Shown here in pieces: positions 24,325 to 33,220 of a stretch of 64,000 nucleotides of DNA. Under the pieces are notes generated by a model, which did not search any database, was not told the origin of the DNA, and worked only from the letters and a program-made list of their open reading frames with translations. The position numbers were made by a program, and so were the translations under genes. Origin of the DNA: a virus; IMG/VR virus record IMGVR_UViG_3300044530_000622, positions 51,178 through 115,177 of that record. One strand, written 5' to 3'. Position 1 is the stretch's first letter, and each line of letters starts with the position of its first letter.

Positions 24325-25014
24325 ATGGAGTTGAACGGTCTAGTATACGACATGATAAAAGATCTCCTACCGGAAGGTATGGAGGAAACCTATAAGGGTA
24401 AGAGGACTGACAACGGTGCTCCTGGAACTTTTAAAGCAAAGATTACAAAAGCATATGGCGGAGATGTTACTATCGAGAAAGCCAGAAAGTTTAAAAGTAG
24501 GGAGAATGCTACTCCGTTAGATAAACAACAAGCAAACTGGTTTATTAATTTTCATTCTAAGAATGAGAATCTAGAACCGTCTGATTTAAAAAATAATAGA
24601 AAATCAGCACCTTACGGATCTGAATATACTCCAGTGCAAGAGGTATTAGTAGGATACATTCAGGAACTATCAAACTACATGAAGGAAGAGGGTTTAAATA
24701 TTGAACCTGCACCTGCTGTAAAGATGGAAGATGATGCAGAGAATGCAAAAGATCCTCTAGGTAAAACTGCATATTACGATCCAAATAACAAAGTAATCGT
24801 ATTATACATTACCGGAAGGCACTTAAAAGACATTTTAAGATCGTTTGCTCATGAAATGATTCACCATAACCAAAACCTAGAAGACAGGTTAGGTAAGATT
24901 GAAACAACTGACATTAACGAAGATGATAACCTAAAAGAGATTGAGAGAGAGGCTTACACAGAAGGAAACATGTACTTTAGGGGTTGGGAAAATTCAAAAA
25001 GAAGTAAAGTTTGA
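24325..25014 (+). CDS. Zincin-type metalloprotease candidate (229 aa)
   Basis: AHEMIHHNQ (residues about 175-183) gives the HExxH zinc-protease motif, and EREAYTEGNMYF (about 210-221) supplies a downstream Glu that may be the third ligand. Residues about 145-165 (YDPNNKVIVLYITGRHLKD) resemble the edge strand before the active-site helix. The first 60 residues are basic. The N-terminus ELNGLVYDMIKDLLPEG is an amphipathic helix ending in a possible prohead-protease site (L-P-E-G). It has its own late promoter, so it may be a virion or packaged protease. Substrate unknown. Confidence 0.65.
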   Translation: MELNGLVYDMIKDLLPEGMEETYKGKRTDNGAPGTFKAKITKAYGGDVTIEKARKFKSRENATPLDKQQANWFINFHSKNENLEPSDLKNNRKSAPYGSEYTPVQEVLVGYIQELSNYMKEEGLNIEPAPAVKMEDDAENAKDPLGKTAYYDPNNKVIVLYITGRHLKDILRSFAHEMIHHNQNLEDRLGKIETTDINEDDNLKEIEREAYTEGNMYFRGWENSKRSKV

Positions 25015-25033
25015 TAATAAGAATAAAAATTCG

Positions 25034-25042
25034 TATCTTTAG
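25034..25042 (+). promoter_or_regulatory. Early-type promoter box TATCTTTAG
   Basis: TATCTTTAG with preceding TTCG, 5 bases before ATG 25048. Confidence 0.5.
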
Positions 25043-25047
25043 CAAGA

Positions 25048-25650
25048 ATGAGAACATACAATAATTTACACGAGGATGACGATCAGGACTTTTACCTACT
25101 GCAAGATAGGGATTTAGTAGTAACGATTAAGAAACCACATACTGTTGAAGATGCAGATAAAGCTTTAAACAATAAGGATAACTACGGAAGGTATACCAGC
25201 ACTATGAGAAACTCTAAAGTTTCTGATAAAGATGTGGAAGACTATTTTGGACCTCGAAGTACTAACGTTAAGAATTTGAAGTTACAAGCTCGCTATGAAA
25301 AATTTAAAGAAGCAAATCCAGAATCAAAAATGGAGTATAATGAATGGCTAACAAAAGGACCTGTGGGAACCGATATGGGACCTTATCCAGTTAGAACAAA
25401 AGATAACTACGATGCTTTTATAAATCCATCTATATCTAAACCAAACTTACTACACTGGGGTATTCAAGATAATACTTTAATCTTCCCTAAGGATGCTAAT
25501 CCGGGTAGAAACGAAATTAAATCAATCGTTACTACGGTTTTAAAAAATGCTGGCTTTGACGAAAAGTCTTTTACTTTTAAAACAGACGTAACAGAATCAA
25601 AGCTAAAAGCATTCTTAAAAGAAGAAATTCTTAAAACATACAAAAAATAA
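25048..25650 (+). CDS. Unknown protein (200 aa)
   Basis: A hydrophilic protein without membrane segments. It starts MRTYNNLHEDDDQDFYLL and ends in an amphipathic helix (SKLKAFLKEEILKTYKK) much like the terminal helices of several neighbours. No family is recognised. Unlike most surrounding genes it has an early-type box directly before its ATG, so it may be made earlier than the structural genes. Confidence 0.55.
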   Translation: MRTYNNLHEDDDQDFYLLQDRDLVVTIKKPHTVEDADKALNNKDNYGRYTSTMRNSKVSDKDVEDYFGPRSTNVKNLKLQARYEKFKEANPESKMEYNEWLTKGPVGTDMGPYPVRTKDNYDAFINPSISKPNLLHWGIQDNTLIFPKDANPGRNEIKSIVTTVLKNAGFDEKSFTFKTDVTESKLKAFLKEEILKTYKK

Positions 25651-25653
25651 TTT

Positions 25654-26223
25654 ATGTCTGAATCGGTTTTAAAGAAAGAATTTAGAGGAGCAGATCTTCA
25701 AAGGCTACGTAATTTAGTACAAGGAAAGATGGGGGATAAAACTTCTGTTTCTTCTGGATACGTTAAAGATCATGTTGACCGCAAAGAAGGAGAGATTTGG
25801 GAAGAGGATAGCCGTCAATGGACTATTAAGAACGGAGTTAAACAAACTATCTCAAAACTACAAGCAGTAAGAGATGTTGCTCTAACACCTTTATTCTGCC
25901 CGGACTGTAAAGCCTTAATGAAACATCGATACGATAATCAGTTCTACAAGATCCACCGTCACTGCTTTGACTGCCATGTTAAATTTGAAACAGAATTAAA
26001 AAGAACAGGTAAGTGGGACGAATACCAAAAACAAGTTGAAAACTCTGAAATTGATGGAATGATTAACAATTATGAGATTTGGGTTGACGATTTACTAAAT
26101 GAAACTAACGATGGGTTTGTAACTGAACTTGGAGAAGTCGAAAGCTGGTCCAAAGTTAACAGAGATAAAATTATAAAGCAGAAGGAAGAAGCTATTGAGT
26201 ACTTGAAAAAGTTAAAGAAATAA
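25654..26223 (+). CDS. Zinc-ribbon protein of unknown role (189 aa)
   Basis: CPDCKALMKH (residues about 87-96) and HRHCFDCHVKFE (about 107-118) form a four-cysteine zinc ribbon with nearby histidines. The N-terminal segment (LQRLRNLVQGKMGDKTSVSS) looks like a conserved phage motif. The C-terminus is a charged helix (QKEEAIEYLKKLKK). It follows its neighbour by 3 bases. A nucleic-acid-binding or structural role is possible; no family is assigned. Confidence 0.6.
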   Translation: MSESVLKKEFRGADLQRLRNLVQGKMGDKTSVSSGYVKDHVDRKEGEIWEEDSRQWTIKNGVKQTISKLQAVRDVALTPLFCPDCKALMKHRYDNQFYKIHRHCFDCHVKFETELKRTGKWDEYQKQVENSEIDGMINNYEIWVDDLLNETNDGFVTELGEVESWSKVNRDKIIKQKEEAIEYLKKLKK

Positions 26224-26226
26224 AGC

Positions 26227-26234
26227 TATTTATT
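26227..26234 (+). promoter_or_regulatory. Late promoter-like TATTTATT
   Basis: One mismatch to TATTTATA; 3 bases before ATG 26238. Confidence 0.45.
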
Positions 26235-26237
26235 AAT

Positions 26238-26864
26238 ATGACGAACTCATTTAACATGTCTAATTGGAGACGTAAGCATATTTTAATGGCTGAAAACGAT
26301 AGTGATCCTAAAGCTGCTCGAGAATATGATCAAGCTATCCACGGTAAAATAACTAGTTTTGAGGATGTGCTCTTCGAACCAGAAGAAGCTCCTACAAATA
26401 TTATCTTTAGCGTAGCTACAGAAAAGGATACAGAAAATGCAAAAGACATTACAGTACCTTTTGAAAAATTTGCAAAATGGGCTAACGAAGAGGGTTTTGA
26501 TCTTGAAGATGAAAATATAAGTAGAGATGCTGGTAAAAAGTATTTTGAAGAGTACTACTCCAACTACTTAACCGACGAAGGTAAAAAGTCTTTAAGAGCT
26601 CAAATGCAAGAAGCAGAAGAACCTTCACAAGAAGAAAATCCTATTGATATTATCAGCGTGGATGTACCTTTATTCATTAGAATGCTTGAATTTGCAAGAG
26701 AAGATGCTTCTACAGATATGGACCTACATGACTTAGCTCAAAAAGCAATTAAAATGAGTAGCAAAGGTGAGCCATTAACTATGATACATTACGATGAATT
26801 AACCAGTAAAGAAGCTCCTGTAACTGATGCAATGAGCTTATACGAAAAATACTTTAACGCTTAA
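26238..26864 (+). CDS. Acidic conserved phage protein (208 aa)
   Basis: The C-terminal part (VDVPLFIRMLEFAREDAST, then DMDLHDLAQKAI; residues about 135-170) is a pattern I recall from T4-like phage proteins of unknown function. The middle is acidic and partly low-complexity (QEAEEPSQEENP). It starts 3 bases after a late box. It could belong to the internal head protein set suggested for this region. Confidence 0.55.
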   Translation: MTNSFNMSNWRRKHILMAENDSDPKAAREYDQAIHGKITSFEDVLFEPEEAPTNIIFSVATEKDTENAKDITVPFEKFAKWANEEGFDLEDENISRDAGKKYFEEYYSNYLTDEGKKSLRAQMQEAEEPSQEENPIDIISVDVPLFIRMLEFAREDASTDMDLHDLAQKAIKMSSKGEPLTMIHYDELTSKEAPVTDAMSLYEKYFNA

Positions 26865-26868
26865 CAAT

Positions 26869-28050
26869 ATGCCAATCAGAAAGAATGCACCAATGAGCAC
26901 TTACATTAACGATTTTAGGAAGTCTGATGCTCCTCAATTTCAAGGTAAGTCTGAAGATAAAAGAGATGAAATGGCTATAGCTGCAAAATTACAAGCTATG
27001 GATAAAATGATGGAAGAAGGCACTAATAAATACCAACCTCTTTTTAATGATCTATATACAAAGTATAAAGATACTTTAAATACTTTAGAAGTACATAATG
27101 AATTCGACCTGATGGATAAAGTTAGGAAGAATAATAAATTTATGGATATCTACAAGCTACTTCCTAATCACAGAAAACAAGTAGATGCGTATATAGCCTC
27201 TTTAAAACCAAAGACCGAACTCACTGAAAAGAAAGCTACTTACTGTTACGCATGTAAACACACTCACGTTAAAGGAACTGCATGCCTTAAAGAAGAAGCT
27301 GCAATGACCGATATGTATGATGATGCTCCAGAACTAAAAGGAGGTCAAAAAAGACTTCCTGACATGTTGCAAAAGGCAATCGTCGATAAAGTAGTTGGTA
27401 AAATTAAAGAAGCAGCACTTACCATTAACTATGATAATCCGACACAAACAGACGATATTTTAAATATAAGCACAGCAGCCGATACAACAGCAGCAGCCAA
27501 TACATTTAAGACTAGCCCTAGCTTTAAAGGAACAGTTAAAAATGATAAAGGCAAAGTACTAGTACGTAGGGAAAATCTAGCTGAAGGATTGGAGAGAGAT
27601 TACGAAGGTGAAATGGCTAAATCTCAATTATTCTCTATTGTAAAAAATGCCAAGGAACTTTTTGATATGATAGATAACAGTACACAGCTTGAAGGTTGGG
27701 TACAATCCAAATTAACAAAAGCAGAGGACTACCTTTCAGCAGTTACGAGCTACCTAGAAGGACAAAGCATTACTTCAACCACTCCAGTAATGGTAGCTGA
27801 AGAAGCTATTAAAGATGAAGAAGGTAGCAGCCTGAGTGTAGGAGATGTGGTTAAGGCTGGTGACGGTGGCATCTACCAGATTATTTACTCTCATTCAATG
27901 TCTAAACCTTTTTTAGTACCTTTTGATTTAAAGAAGAAAAGAATCGGTAATTTACGAACTAAAATCGCTTTTGATAGTGATTCAATGATACCTAAAAAAC
28001 TCCACAAAGTAATGTCACATTCAGCCACTAAGGGTGGTTTTACGAAATAA
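26869..28050 (+). CDS. Multi-module unknown virion candidate (393 aa)
   Basis: Several short modules follow one another: DFRKSDAPQFQGKSEDKRD near the N-terminus (residues about 14-32), a CYACKHTHVKGTAC zinc-binding knot (about 125-138), LKGGQKRLPDMLQKAIVDKV (about 157-176) and QLFSIVKNAKELFDMIDNST with LEGWVQSKLTKAEDYLSAV (about 252-290). The last module recurs, from memory, in proteins of large T4-like phages. The modular build suggests an assembled virion or packaged protein. A C-terminal SH3-like region (GDVVKAGDGGIYQIIYSH) is possible. Confidence 0.6.
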   Translation: MPIRKNAPMSTYINDFRKSDAPQFQGKSEDKRDEMAIAAKLQAMDKMMEEGTNKYQPLFNDLYTKYKDTLNTLEVHNEFDLMDKVRKNNKFMDIYKLLPNHRKQVDAYIASLKPKTELTEKKATYCYACKHTHVKGTACLKEEAAMTDMYDDAPELKGGQKRLPDMLQKAIVDKVVGKIKEAALTINYDNPTQTDDILNISTAADTTAAANTFKTSPSFKGTVKNDKGKVLVRRENLAEGLERDYEGEMAKSQLFSIVKNAKELFDMIDNSTQLEGWVQSKLTKAEDYLSAVTSYLEGQSITSTTPVMVAEEAIKDEEGSSLSVGDVVKAGDGGIYQIIYSHSMSKPFLVPFDLKKKRIGNLRTKIAFDSDSMIPKKLHKVMSHSATKGGFTK

Positions 28051-28059
28051 CCACAGTCA

Positions 28060-28572
28060 ATGCTGAACAAACATCAACTTAGGTCATTAATTAAAAAAAC
28101 CATTGTAGGAAAACTACAAAGGCAAGGTATCAACAAATACAAAGAATATAAGGTTTTAAATCACATACCTGATTTGATTTCAATTTTAACAGACTTAATG
28201 TCTCCAAAGTTTGATTTGTTCGTTAAGGATATTGAATGGGTATCACCAAAGCCGCCTACGTTTAGAGTCGTACTTGAAAACGATCAGTATTACTACCTAT
28301 CAGACCTTACTAGGTCTTGGGTTGCAGAAGTACAGGGTAAAAAATTCTACCTACTAAACTTAGGAGAGGAAGAAATGGCAGTCTCTGCTATTTCAAGACT
28401 ACTTCGCTACGGTAAGCCAGTTAACCCCGATATGGGCTTTGCTGAAACAGCTAACAGTGCAGGAGGGGGCGGTGGAATGGAAGCACAGCTTGACCAAGCA
28501 CCCGAAGGGGGAGCAGCAGAAACAGGTACAGAAGAAAGACCAGAAGGAATTCCTGACGAACTATTATACTAA
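28060..28572 (+). CDS. Unknown conserved protein with disordered tail (170 aa)
   Basis: Residues 1-25 form a basic amphipathic helix (LRSLIKKTIVGKLQRQG). The folded part has alternating strands and helices (FDLFVKDIEWVSPKPPTFRV, then YYLSDLTRSWVAEVQGKKFY). The last 40 residues are Gly/Glu-rich and disordered. It overlaps the next gene by one base (TAATG). No family is named. Confidence 0.55.
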   Translation: MLNKHQLRSLIKKTIVGKLQRQGINKYKEYKVLNHIPDLISILTDLMSPKFDLFVKDIEWVSPKPPTFRVVLENDQYYYLSDLTRSWVAEVQGKKFYLLNLGEEEMAVSAISRLLRYGKPVNPDMGFAETANSAGGGGGMEAQLDQAPEGGAAETGTEERPEGIPDELLY

Positions 28573-29279
28573 TGGACGCATTACAGCGCTTTATAGAACT
28601 TAACAGTTATAGGTTTCCGAAAGGATACCCAGACATTAATCTTAAAGAAGACAAGGATCTGCTATTCGCTCTCGTAAGGGAAGCAATAGACGGTATGGAT
28701 GTAGGGTATCACATAGGAGACTTTAAGAACCCCGCAGAAAGCCTTTCTGATAGAAACTGGAACTTTAAGAATAAAACAGGTTACTTAGGTACCGGATTTT
28801 ACTTTTATGGAGATCTAGAGAATGCAAAGCAGGACAGTGATTATCTGAAGGGAATCGGGAAGGGAGAAATTTACGAAATAGATTTATCAAAATACAAACT
28901 TTACCGCAGCTCAAATCCCACTAACTTCTACGATACAATGTCGGAAGTAACCAAGCAGGTAGGTCAAGTAGCTCCTAACATTCAAGAAGAAGACTTACAA
29001 TCTCCGGAAATTAAAGAGGCTATGAAAGAAATAGTGGACGTAATTACTAAGGAGTTAGGACTTCCTATAGAAGAAGGTACTGTCGTAGGAATTGTTTCTA
29101 AATTCATAAAGGATGTTAGAGAGAAAGTGAACGGAGAGATGCTTAGTAATAGACTACTAAAAACATTAGGATACGAAGGTATCGACAATAGAGATACTAA
29201 CCTAGACCACTTTGGAGTAGGTTCAGTACTATTTACTTATAAACCAGGTTCTGCAAAATTAGTTGCAAACACAAAATAA
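28572..29279 (+). CDS. ADP-ribosyltransferase-like protein (235 aa)
   Basis: Three blocks fit the ADP-ribosyltransferase fold of the H-Y-[EQ] type: GYHIGDF (residues about 45-51, candidate His), GYLGTGFYFYGDLENA (about 70-85, the Gly-x-Gly-Phe-Tyr-Phe turn seen in PARP and MuF-type toxins) and the C-terminal TLGYEGIDNR ... GSVLFTYKPGS, which resembles the last two strands of these domains. The middle holds a helical insertion (about 120-185). T4 packages the ADP-ribosyltransferase Alt in its head, so a packaged enzyme that modifies host proteins is a fair hypothesis. The catalytic third residue is not certain. Confidence 0.5.
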   Translation: MDALQRFIELNSYRFPKGYPDINLKEDKDLLFALVREAIDGMDVGYHIGDFKNPAESLSDRNWNFKNKTGYLGTGFYFYGDLENAKQDSDYLKGIGKGEIYEIDLSKYKLYRSSNPTNFYDTMSEVTKQVGQVAPNIQEEDLQSPEIKEAMKEIVDVITKELGLPIEEGTVVGIVSKFIKDVREKVNGEMLSNRLLKTLGYEGIDNRDTNLDHFGVGSVLFTYKPGSAKLVANTK

Positions 29280-29285
29280 AATCGT

Positions 29286-29294
29286 TATATTTAG
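29286..29294 (+). promoter_or_regulatory. Early-type promoter box TATATTTAG
   Basis: TATATTTAG, one base from TATCTTTAG, 5 bases before ATG 29300. Confidence 0.45.
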
Positions 29295-29299
29295 AACAC

Positions 29300-30394
29300 A
29301 TGAATACTGAAAAAGTTATAACCTCTGAGGTGACCAACCGTGTTGTCACTATTGAGAAGTTATTAGAAATCTACAACATCGACTTAGAAATTTGGGAGAT
29401 TGAGAAAAAAGTAGTTAATACATGGGAAGTAGGGGCTAAAGACCCTAACGGAGCAATTGTAACTACACCGTTATTCCAAGTAAAGCTTTGGTTAAAGAAA
29501 AAGCAAGTTGCTTATGATTTAAATGTACTAAGAACACAATTCTTAGAAGACCTTAAAAAACTATCACCATCAGTTAAAGAATACAAAAGAACTTTATCTT
29601 TAGAAACTCCTAAGTTATTAGAGATCAACGTTTTCGATTTACACTTTGGGAAAGTAGCTTGGGATGAAGAAGTGGGTGAAAACTACAGCATCGATATTGC
29701 GACCAAGCGTTTTAACGACTGTATTGAATATTTTATCAATACTTACAGAAACCACAATATTGAAAAGATTCTTCTACCAATTGGAAACGACTTCTTTAAC
29801 TCAGATAGATCTCATCCATTCAATTCTACAACAAGCGGTACTCCTCAAGAAGAAGATGCTCGTTGGCAGAATACATTCAGAAAAGGAAGAGAATTAATTA
29901 TTAGCAACGTACAGAAGCTAACACAGCTTGCCCCTGTTGAAATTAAAATTATACCAGGTAACCACGACTACGAAAGAACTTTCTACTTAGGAGATTCTTT
30001 AGAGGGTTGGTTTTCAAACAATCAGAATGTAGTGGTAGATAACAGTGCAAACCCACGTAAGTACTATATGTTTGGTAAATGTTTAATTGGATATACACAC
30101 GGTAACAATGAAAAAATTACAGACTTACCGATGATTATGGCTCAAGAGAATCCTGTACAGTGGGCTAAGACTTTCTACCGTGAATTTCACTTAGGTCATT
30201 TACACCACAAGAAAGAAACTCAGCTTAAATCTACCAACGAATACCAAGGAGTAATCGTAAGATTTATGAACTCATTATCAGGGACTGATAGCTGGCATCA
30301 TAAGAAAGGATACATCGGAGCTAGAAAATCTGCAGAAGCTTTCCTATGGGATAGCGAAAAAGGATTACAAAACCAGACTTACTTCAATATTTAA
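29300..30394 (+). CDS. Calcineurin-like metallophosphoesterase (364 aa)
   Basis: The metal-ligand motifs are in order: DLHFGKVAWDEE (residues about 113-124), LLPIGNDFFNSD (about 157-168), IPGNHDYERT (about 218-227), YTHGNN (about 265-270) and LGHLHHKKE (about 300-308). The D-x-H, GNxD, GNH[DE], H and GHxH set defines the calcineurin-like family, which includes SbcD/Mre11 nucleases and phage phosphodiesterases. GND in place of GDxxD is a common variant. It likely cuts nucleic acid or nucleotides. An early-type promoter precedes it. Confidence 0.82.
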   Translation: MNTEKVITSEVTNRVVTIEKLLEIYNIDLEIWEIEKKVVNTWEVGAKDPNGAIVTTPLFQVKLWLKKKQVAYDLNVLRTQFLEDLKKLSPSVKEYKRTLSLETPKLLEINVFDLHFGKVAWDEEVGENYSIDIATKRFNDCIEYFINTYRNHNIEKILLPIGNDFFNSDRSHPFNSTTSGTPQEEDARWQNTFRKGRELIISNVQKLTQLAPVEIKIIPGNHDYERTFYLGDSLEGWFSNNQNVVVDNSANPRKYYMFGKCLIGYTHGNNEKITDLPMIMAQENPVQWAKTFYREFHLGHLHHKKETQLKSTNEYQGVIVRFMNSLSGTDSWHHKKGYIGARKSAEAFLWDSEKGLQNQTYFNI

Positions 30395-30399
30395 TATTG

Positions 30400-30972
30400 A
30401 TGGAGGATATCCTTTTTGAAGATTTAATCAATAAAATGTATGCACTTCTGGAAGAAGAAAATCCAGAAGAGCCAGAACCTTTGCCTGGAATTGATACCTT
30501 AAGTAAGGAGCAGTTGCGTTATATTCTAAAAAATAGTAAAGGTAAAATTATGACCGTCGTATATAGAAAAAAAGACGGAAGCATTAGAACCATTAACACG
30601 CGTACCGGAGTTCAGAAAAACATTACCGGAGCAGGATTAAAATACAATCCAGATGAACATGGTTATGTTATTTTATGGGATTTAGGAAAACAAGCTTACA
30701 GAACAGTTAATTTAAACACAGTAACTGCACTAAAAGGCGGTGGAAAAGTATATGCCATAAAAGAAGCTTTGGATAAAATACCGCTATCTTTTAAAAGCGG
30801 GGGTATAAATTTAACCGGAGAAGCTGCTTGGAATAAATGGAAAAGATGGGCTGACCTTAATAGAAGAGATAACTATATCTATAAAGTCTTAGATACCATT
30901 AAAAAGCAGAGCTACTTTGCCACCCCTAGACAGTATCAAGTATTAGTAAATTGGTTTAACCGGAAGAGGTAA
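30400..30972 (+). CDS. SH3-like beta-barrel protein (190 aa)
   Basis: ATG 30400 is chosen over the TTG three bases earlier. Residues about 45-108 (KIMTVVYRKKDGSIRTINTR, then GYVILWDLGKQAYRTVNLNT) form a small beta barrel found in many phages of Bacteroidota as an SH3-fold protein. The N-terminus MEDILFEDLINKMYALLEEE is an amphipathic helix that may be a head-targeting tag. The C-terminal 60 residues are basic and helical (KWKRWADLNRRDNYIYKVL). Function unknown; DNA or protein binding is possible. Confidence 0.65.
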   Translation: MEDILFEDLINKMYALLEEENPEEPEPLPGIDTLSKEQLRYILKNSKGKIMTVVYRKKDGSIRTINTRTGVQKNITGAGLKYNPDEHGYVILWDLGKQAYRTVNLNTVTALKGGGKVYAIKEALDKIPLSFKSGGINLTGEAAWNKWKRWADLNRRDNYIYKVLDTIKKQSYFATPRQYQVLVNWFNRKR

Positions 30973-30973
30973 C

Positions 30974-30981
30974 TATTTATA
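30974..30981 (+). promoter_or_regulatory. Late promoter-like TATTTATA
   Basis: Exact TATTTATA, 4 bases before ATG 30986. Confidence 0.55.
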
Positions 30982-30985
30982 CCAT

Positions 30986-32002
30986 ATGAGTACCGAGACT
31001 AAATCCTGTTCTTGTGGATGCAATTCTTGCGGAAACAAAGCACCTCTGCTTACGGAAGGGATAATTTTTTCACAACGAATTTCAGAAAACCTTTTATACC
31101 ATATCAATAATGAAAAGCCTTTAACAGAGAATACTTTTAGATATGGGTCAACAGCTTTTTTAGATTTGTGGAGAGAGGCTAGAACTTTATATTCTAGAAA
31201 TATTCTGAGTGTAGGAGATGAAGATGAACACATTCTTCTTGAGTCAAATTTAGGAGAATATGGAATGTTCGAAGGAGATAGAGTTGCTTTAGATTTGCCA
31301 ATGCTTGACGAAGGCACCTTCTACTCTAAAGAGCATATTGCAACTTATGGAGATGATGAAGGTAATATGGCAGATGTTTACAAAAACTACAACGGAAAAG
31401 ACTTCTACGTCAATACTAACGAGTATGATTTTGATGCAACTAACCTACATGACCTTCAAGAAAAACTTAAGGGTTATGGCTTTATCCACCACATTAGCGG
31501 TAGACTAGAGGAAGTAAACCTTAAGGAAGTTAATATCAAGTCAAGTAACGTTAAAGATTTACTAAGAAGACTTTACAACGATTCTAAGCTAGTAAATTTT
31601 TTAGAGTTTAAAGACTTTAGGAATGCTTTAAGATTTATTAAAAATGCATCTTTAGAGGAATGGTATGATTTAATGAATGATGTTAGTACATACGAAACTT
31701 CACTAACTGAAGCTAAATACCAAGGAGAAGAAGTAGCTTTAGGAAAACCTAAGAGAGGTGGAGCTAAAAAGTTCTACGTTTACGTAATGAATCCTAAAAC
31801 TAAGAAAGTACAGAAAGTTTCTTTCGGAGGTACAACAGGGTTAAAAGCAAAAATAAACGATTCAGAAGCCAGAACAAACTTTGCAAAAAGACATAACTGT
31901 GCTGAAAAGAAAGATAAAACAAAACCAGGTTACTGGTCTTGTAGACTACCAAGATATGCTTCTCTATTAGGCTTGAAAGGATCTTATTCAGGATTCTGGT
32001 AA
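30986..32002 (+). CDS. Cysteine-tagged unknown virion candidate (338 aa)
   Basis: It begins with a Cys cluster (SCSCGCNSCGN, residues about 7-17). The C-terminal 90 residues contain KFYVYVMNPKTKKVQKVSFG, then FAKRHNCAEKKDKTKPGYW and SCRLPRYA; the pattern KRHNC...YWSCR is familiar from T4-like phages of aquatic bacteria. A middle part repeats Leu/Asp/Glu helices. It starts 4 bases after a late box and leads a run of coupled small genes (32004-33715). Probably a virion or packaged protein; no enzyme motif is seen. Confidence 0.6.
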   Translation: MSTETKSCSCGCNSCGNKAPLLTEGIIFSQRISENLLYHINNEKPLTENTFRYGSTAFLDLWREARTLYSRNILSVGDEDEHILLESNLGEYGMFEGDRVALDLPMLDEGTFYSKEHIATYGDDEGNMADVYKNYNGKDFYVNTNEYDFDATNLHDLQEKLKGYGFIHHISGRLEEVNLKEVNIKSSNVKDLLRRLYNDSKLVNFLEFKDFRNALRFIKNASLEEWYDLMNDVSTYETSLTEAKYQGEEVALGKPKRGGAKKFYVYVMNPKTKKVQKVSFGGTTGLKAKINDSEARTNFAKRHNCAEKKDKTKPGYWSCRLPRYASLLGLKGSYSGFW

Positions 32003-32003
32003 T

Positions 32004-32450
32004 ATGGAAAACTTAGAGCTACTTATAAGAAAAGTACTAGAAGAGCGCAGTCTTAGAGACTGGGTTAAAGAGAAGTGGGTACGTATAGATTCCGACGGTG
32101 ATATTGCAGGTGCTTGTGGGACTTCAAAAAATAAACAAAGGCCTGATCGATGCTTACCTCAAGCCAAAGCACAGTCACTATCTAAATCTGAAAGAGCAGC
32201 AACTGCACAGAAAAAGAAAAAAACATCTGCACAAGTTGTTGCAAACACTAAAAAAGCAAGAGTTACAGAAATACTACAAATCTTAGAATCAGATTATACA
32301 CCAATAAACAAGGAGTTATGGTCTAGAGCTACAGCAGCTGCTAGAGCTAAATTTGATACATATCCATCAGCTTACGCTAATTTATGGGCCTCTAAATGGT
32401 ATAAAAAAAGAGGCGGAAGTTGGAAAAAAAAGAAAAAGAAAAAGAAATGA
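32004..32450 (+). CDS. DUF5872-like basic protein (148 aa)
   Basis: Residues about 18-75 (RDWVKEKWVRIDSDGDIAGA, then CGTSKNKQRPDRCLPQAKA and SLSKSERAATAQKKKK) match what I know as DUF5872 of T4-like phages, including the CGT and RCLP cysteines. The C-terminus is a poly-Lys tail (11 Lys in the last 13 residues), which would bind DNA. The N-terminus MENLELLIRKVLEERSL is an amphipathic helix with an LEE-type end. A small basic DNA-associated head protein is a plausible reading. ATGA overlap with the next gene. Confidence 0.65.
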   Translation: MENLELLIRKVLEERSLRDWVKEKWVRIDSDGDIAGACGTSKNKQRPDRCLPQAKAQSLSKSERAATAQKKKKTSAQVVANTKKARVTEILQILESDYTPINKELWSRATAAARAKFDTYPSAYANLWASKWYKKRGGSWKKKKKKKK

Positions 32451-32764
32451 ACTTATTAGACATATTAAAAGAAGTTAAAGAATCTTTTCAAGAATTTGCA
32501 GAAACCCGAGGAAAAGGTGCTGCTAAAATTTCTAACTCTGCTCATGAAAAAGGAGGGTTATCTCTTTTAACTTGGCATCACTTTAAAGTTAAATTACCAT
32601 ACTACACAAAAGCAGCTGCAGGTAAATTAGATATGGAAGCAACTAAAAAAGAGTTTGACGAAACATATAAAAAAATCTCTTTAGATATGACTCAAATTGA
32701 GTTTCAAAGAGAAATGGGACGTTTAGAAGTTTTAGGTGAACTTATTATTAGAAATAAAAAATGA
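32447..32764 (+). CDS. Small basic protein with NLLDI N-terminal tag (105 aa)
   Basis: The start is ATG 32447 (MNLLDILKEVKE), overlapping the previous stop as ATGA; an ATG 27 bases upstream lies inside the Lys tail of the neighbour and is rejected. The body contains GKGAAKISNSAHEKGGLSLL and TWHHFKVKLPYYTKAAAGKL, a pattern recalled from other T4-like phages (unknown function). The first ten residues are nearly the same as those of the next two genes. Confidence 0.65.
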   Translation: MNLLDILKEVKESFQEFAETRGKGAAKISNSAHEKGGLSLLTWHHFKVKLPYYTKAAAGKLDMEATKKEFDETYKKISLDMTQIEFQREMGRLEVLGELIIRNKK

Positions 32765-33213
32765 TAAACTTATTAGATATAATAAAAGAAATAGGTGATG
32801 CAAGTTCACAACCGTATAAATTTGAATTTTACGGAAGTCCTTATGATGAAGAAAGATACTATGGTTTCGAAACATCCCATTACCCATACTCAGTACATAT
32901 TACCAATTATGAAGATAATGAAATAGAAATTTCATTTTTTGTACCTAATGAAGAAGATCCTGACCAAGAACGTTACGATATAGAAACTAATAGAGGTGAT
33001 TTATTTAAAATTATGGCAACTGTAATTGCTATAGTAAAACAAGATTTAAAAACACACCCAGATGTTGATACATTAGTATTTACTCCTGTTAAAAAAGAAG
33101 GGGCAGTTGATAATAGTTCTAGAGCAAATTTATATTTACGTTATGTTAAGCATAGTTATCCTGGTGCTAAAGTTGAAACTAATGGAGATGAAATAATAGT
33201 TAAAATTAAATAA
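32761..33213 (+). CDS. Acidic protein with NLLDI N-terminal tag (150 aa)
   Basis: Starts MINLLDIIKEIGD, joined to the previous gene by ATGA. The body is beta-rich and acidic (YKFEFYGSPYDEERYYGFET, VHITNYEDNEIEISF, DTLVFTPVKKEG). The change from a conserved-looking tag to an unrelated body fits a detachable targeting peptide. No family is recognised. Confidence 0.6.
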   Translation: MINLLDIIKEIGDASSQPYKFEFYGSPYDEERYYGFETSHYPYSVHITNYEDNEIEISFFVPNEEDPDQERYDIETNRGDLFKIMATVIAIVKQDLKTHPDVDTLVFTPVKKEGAVDNSSRANLYLRYVKHSYPGAKVETNGDEIIVKIK

Positions 33214-33220
33214 TTACATA

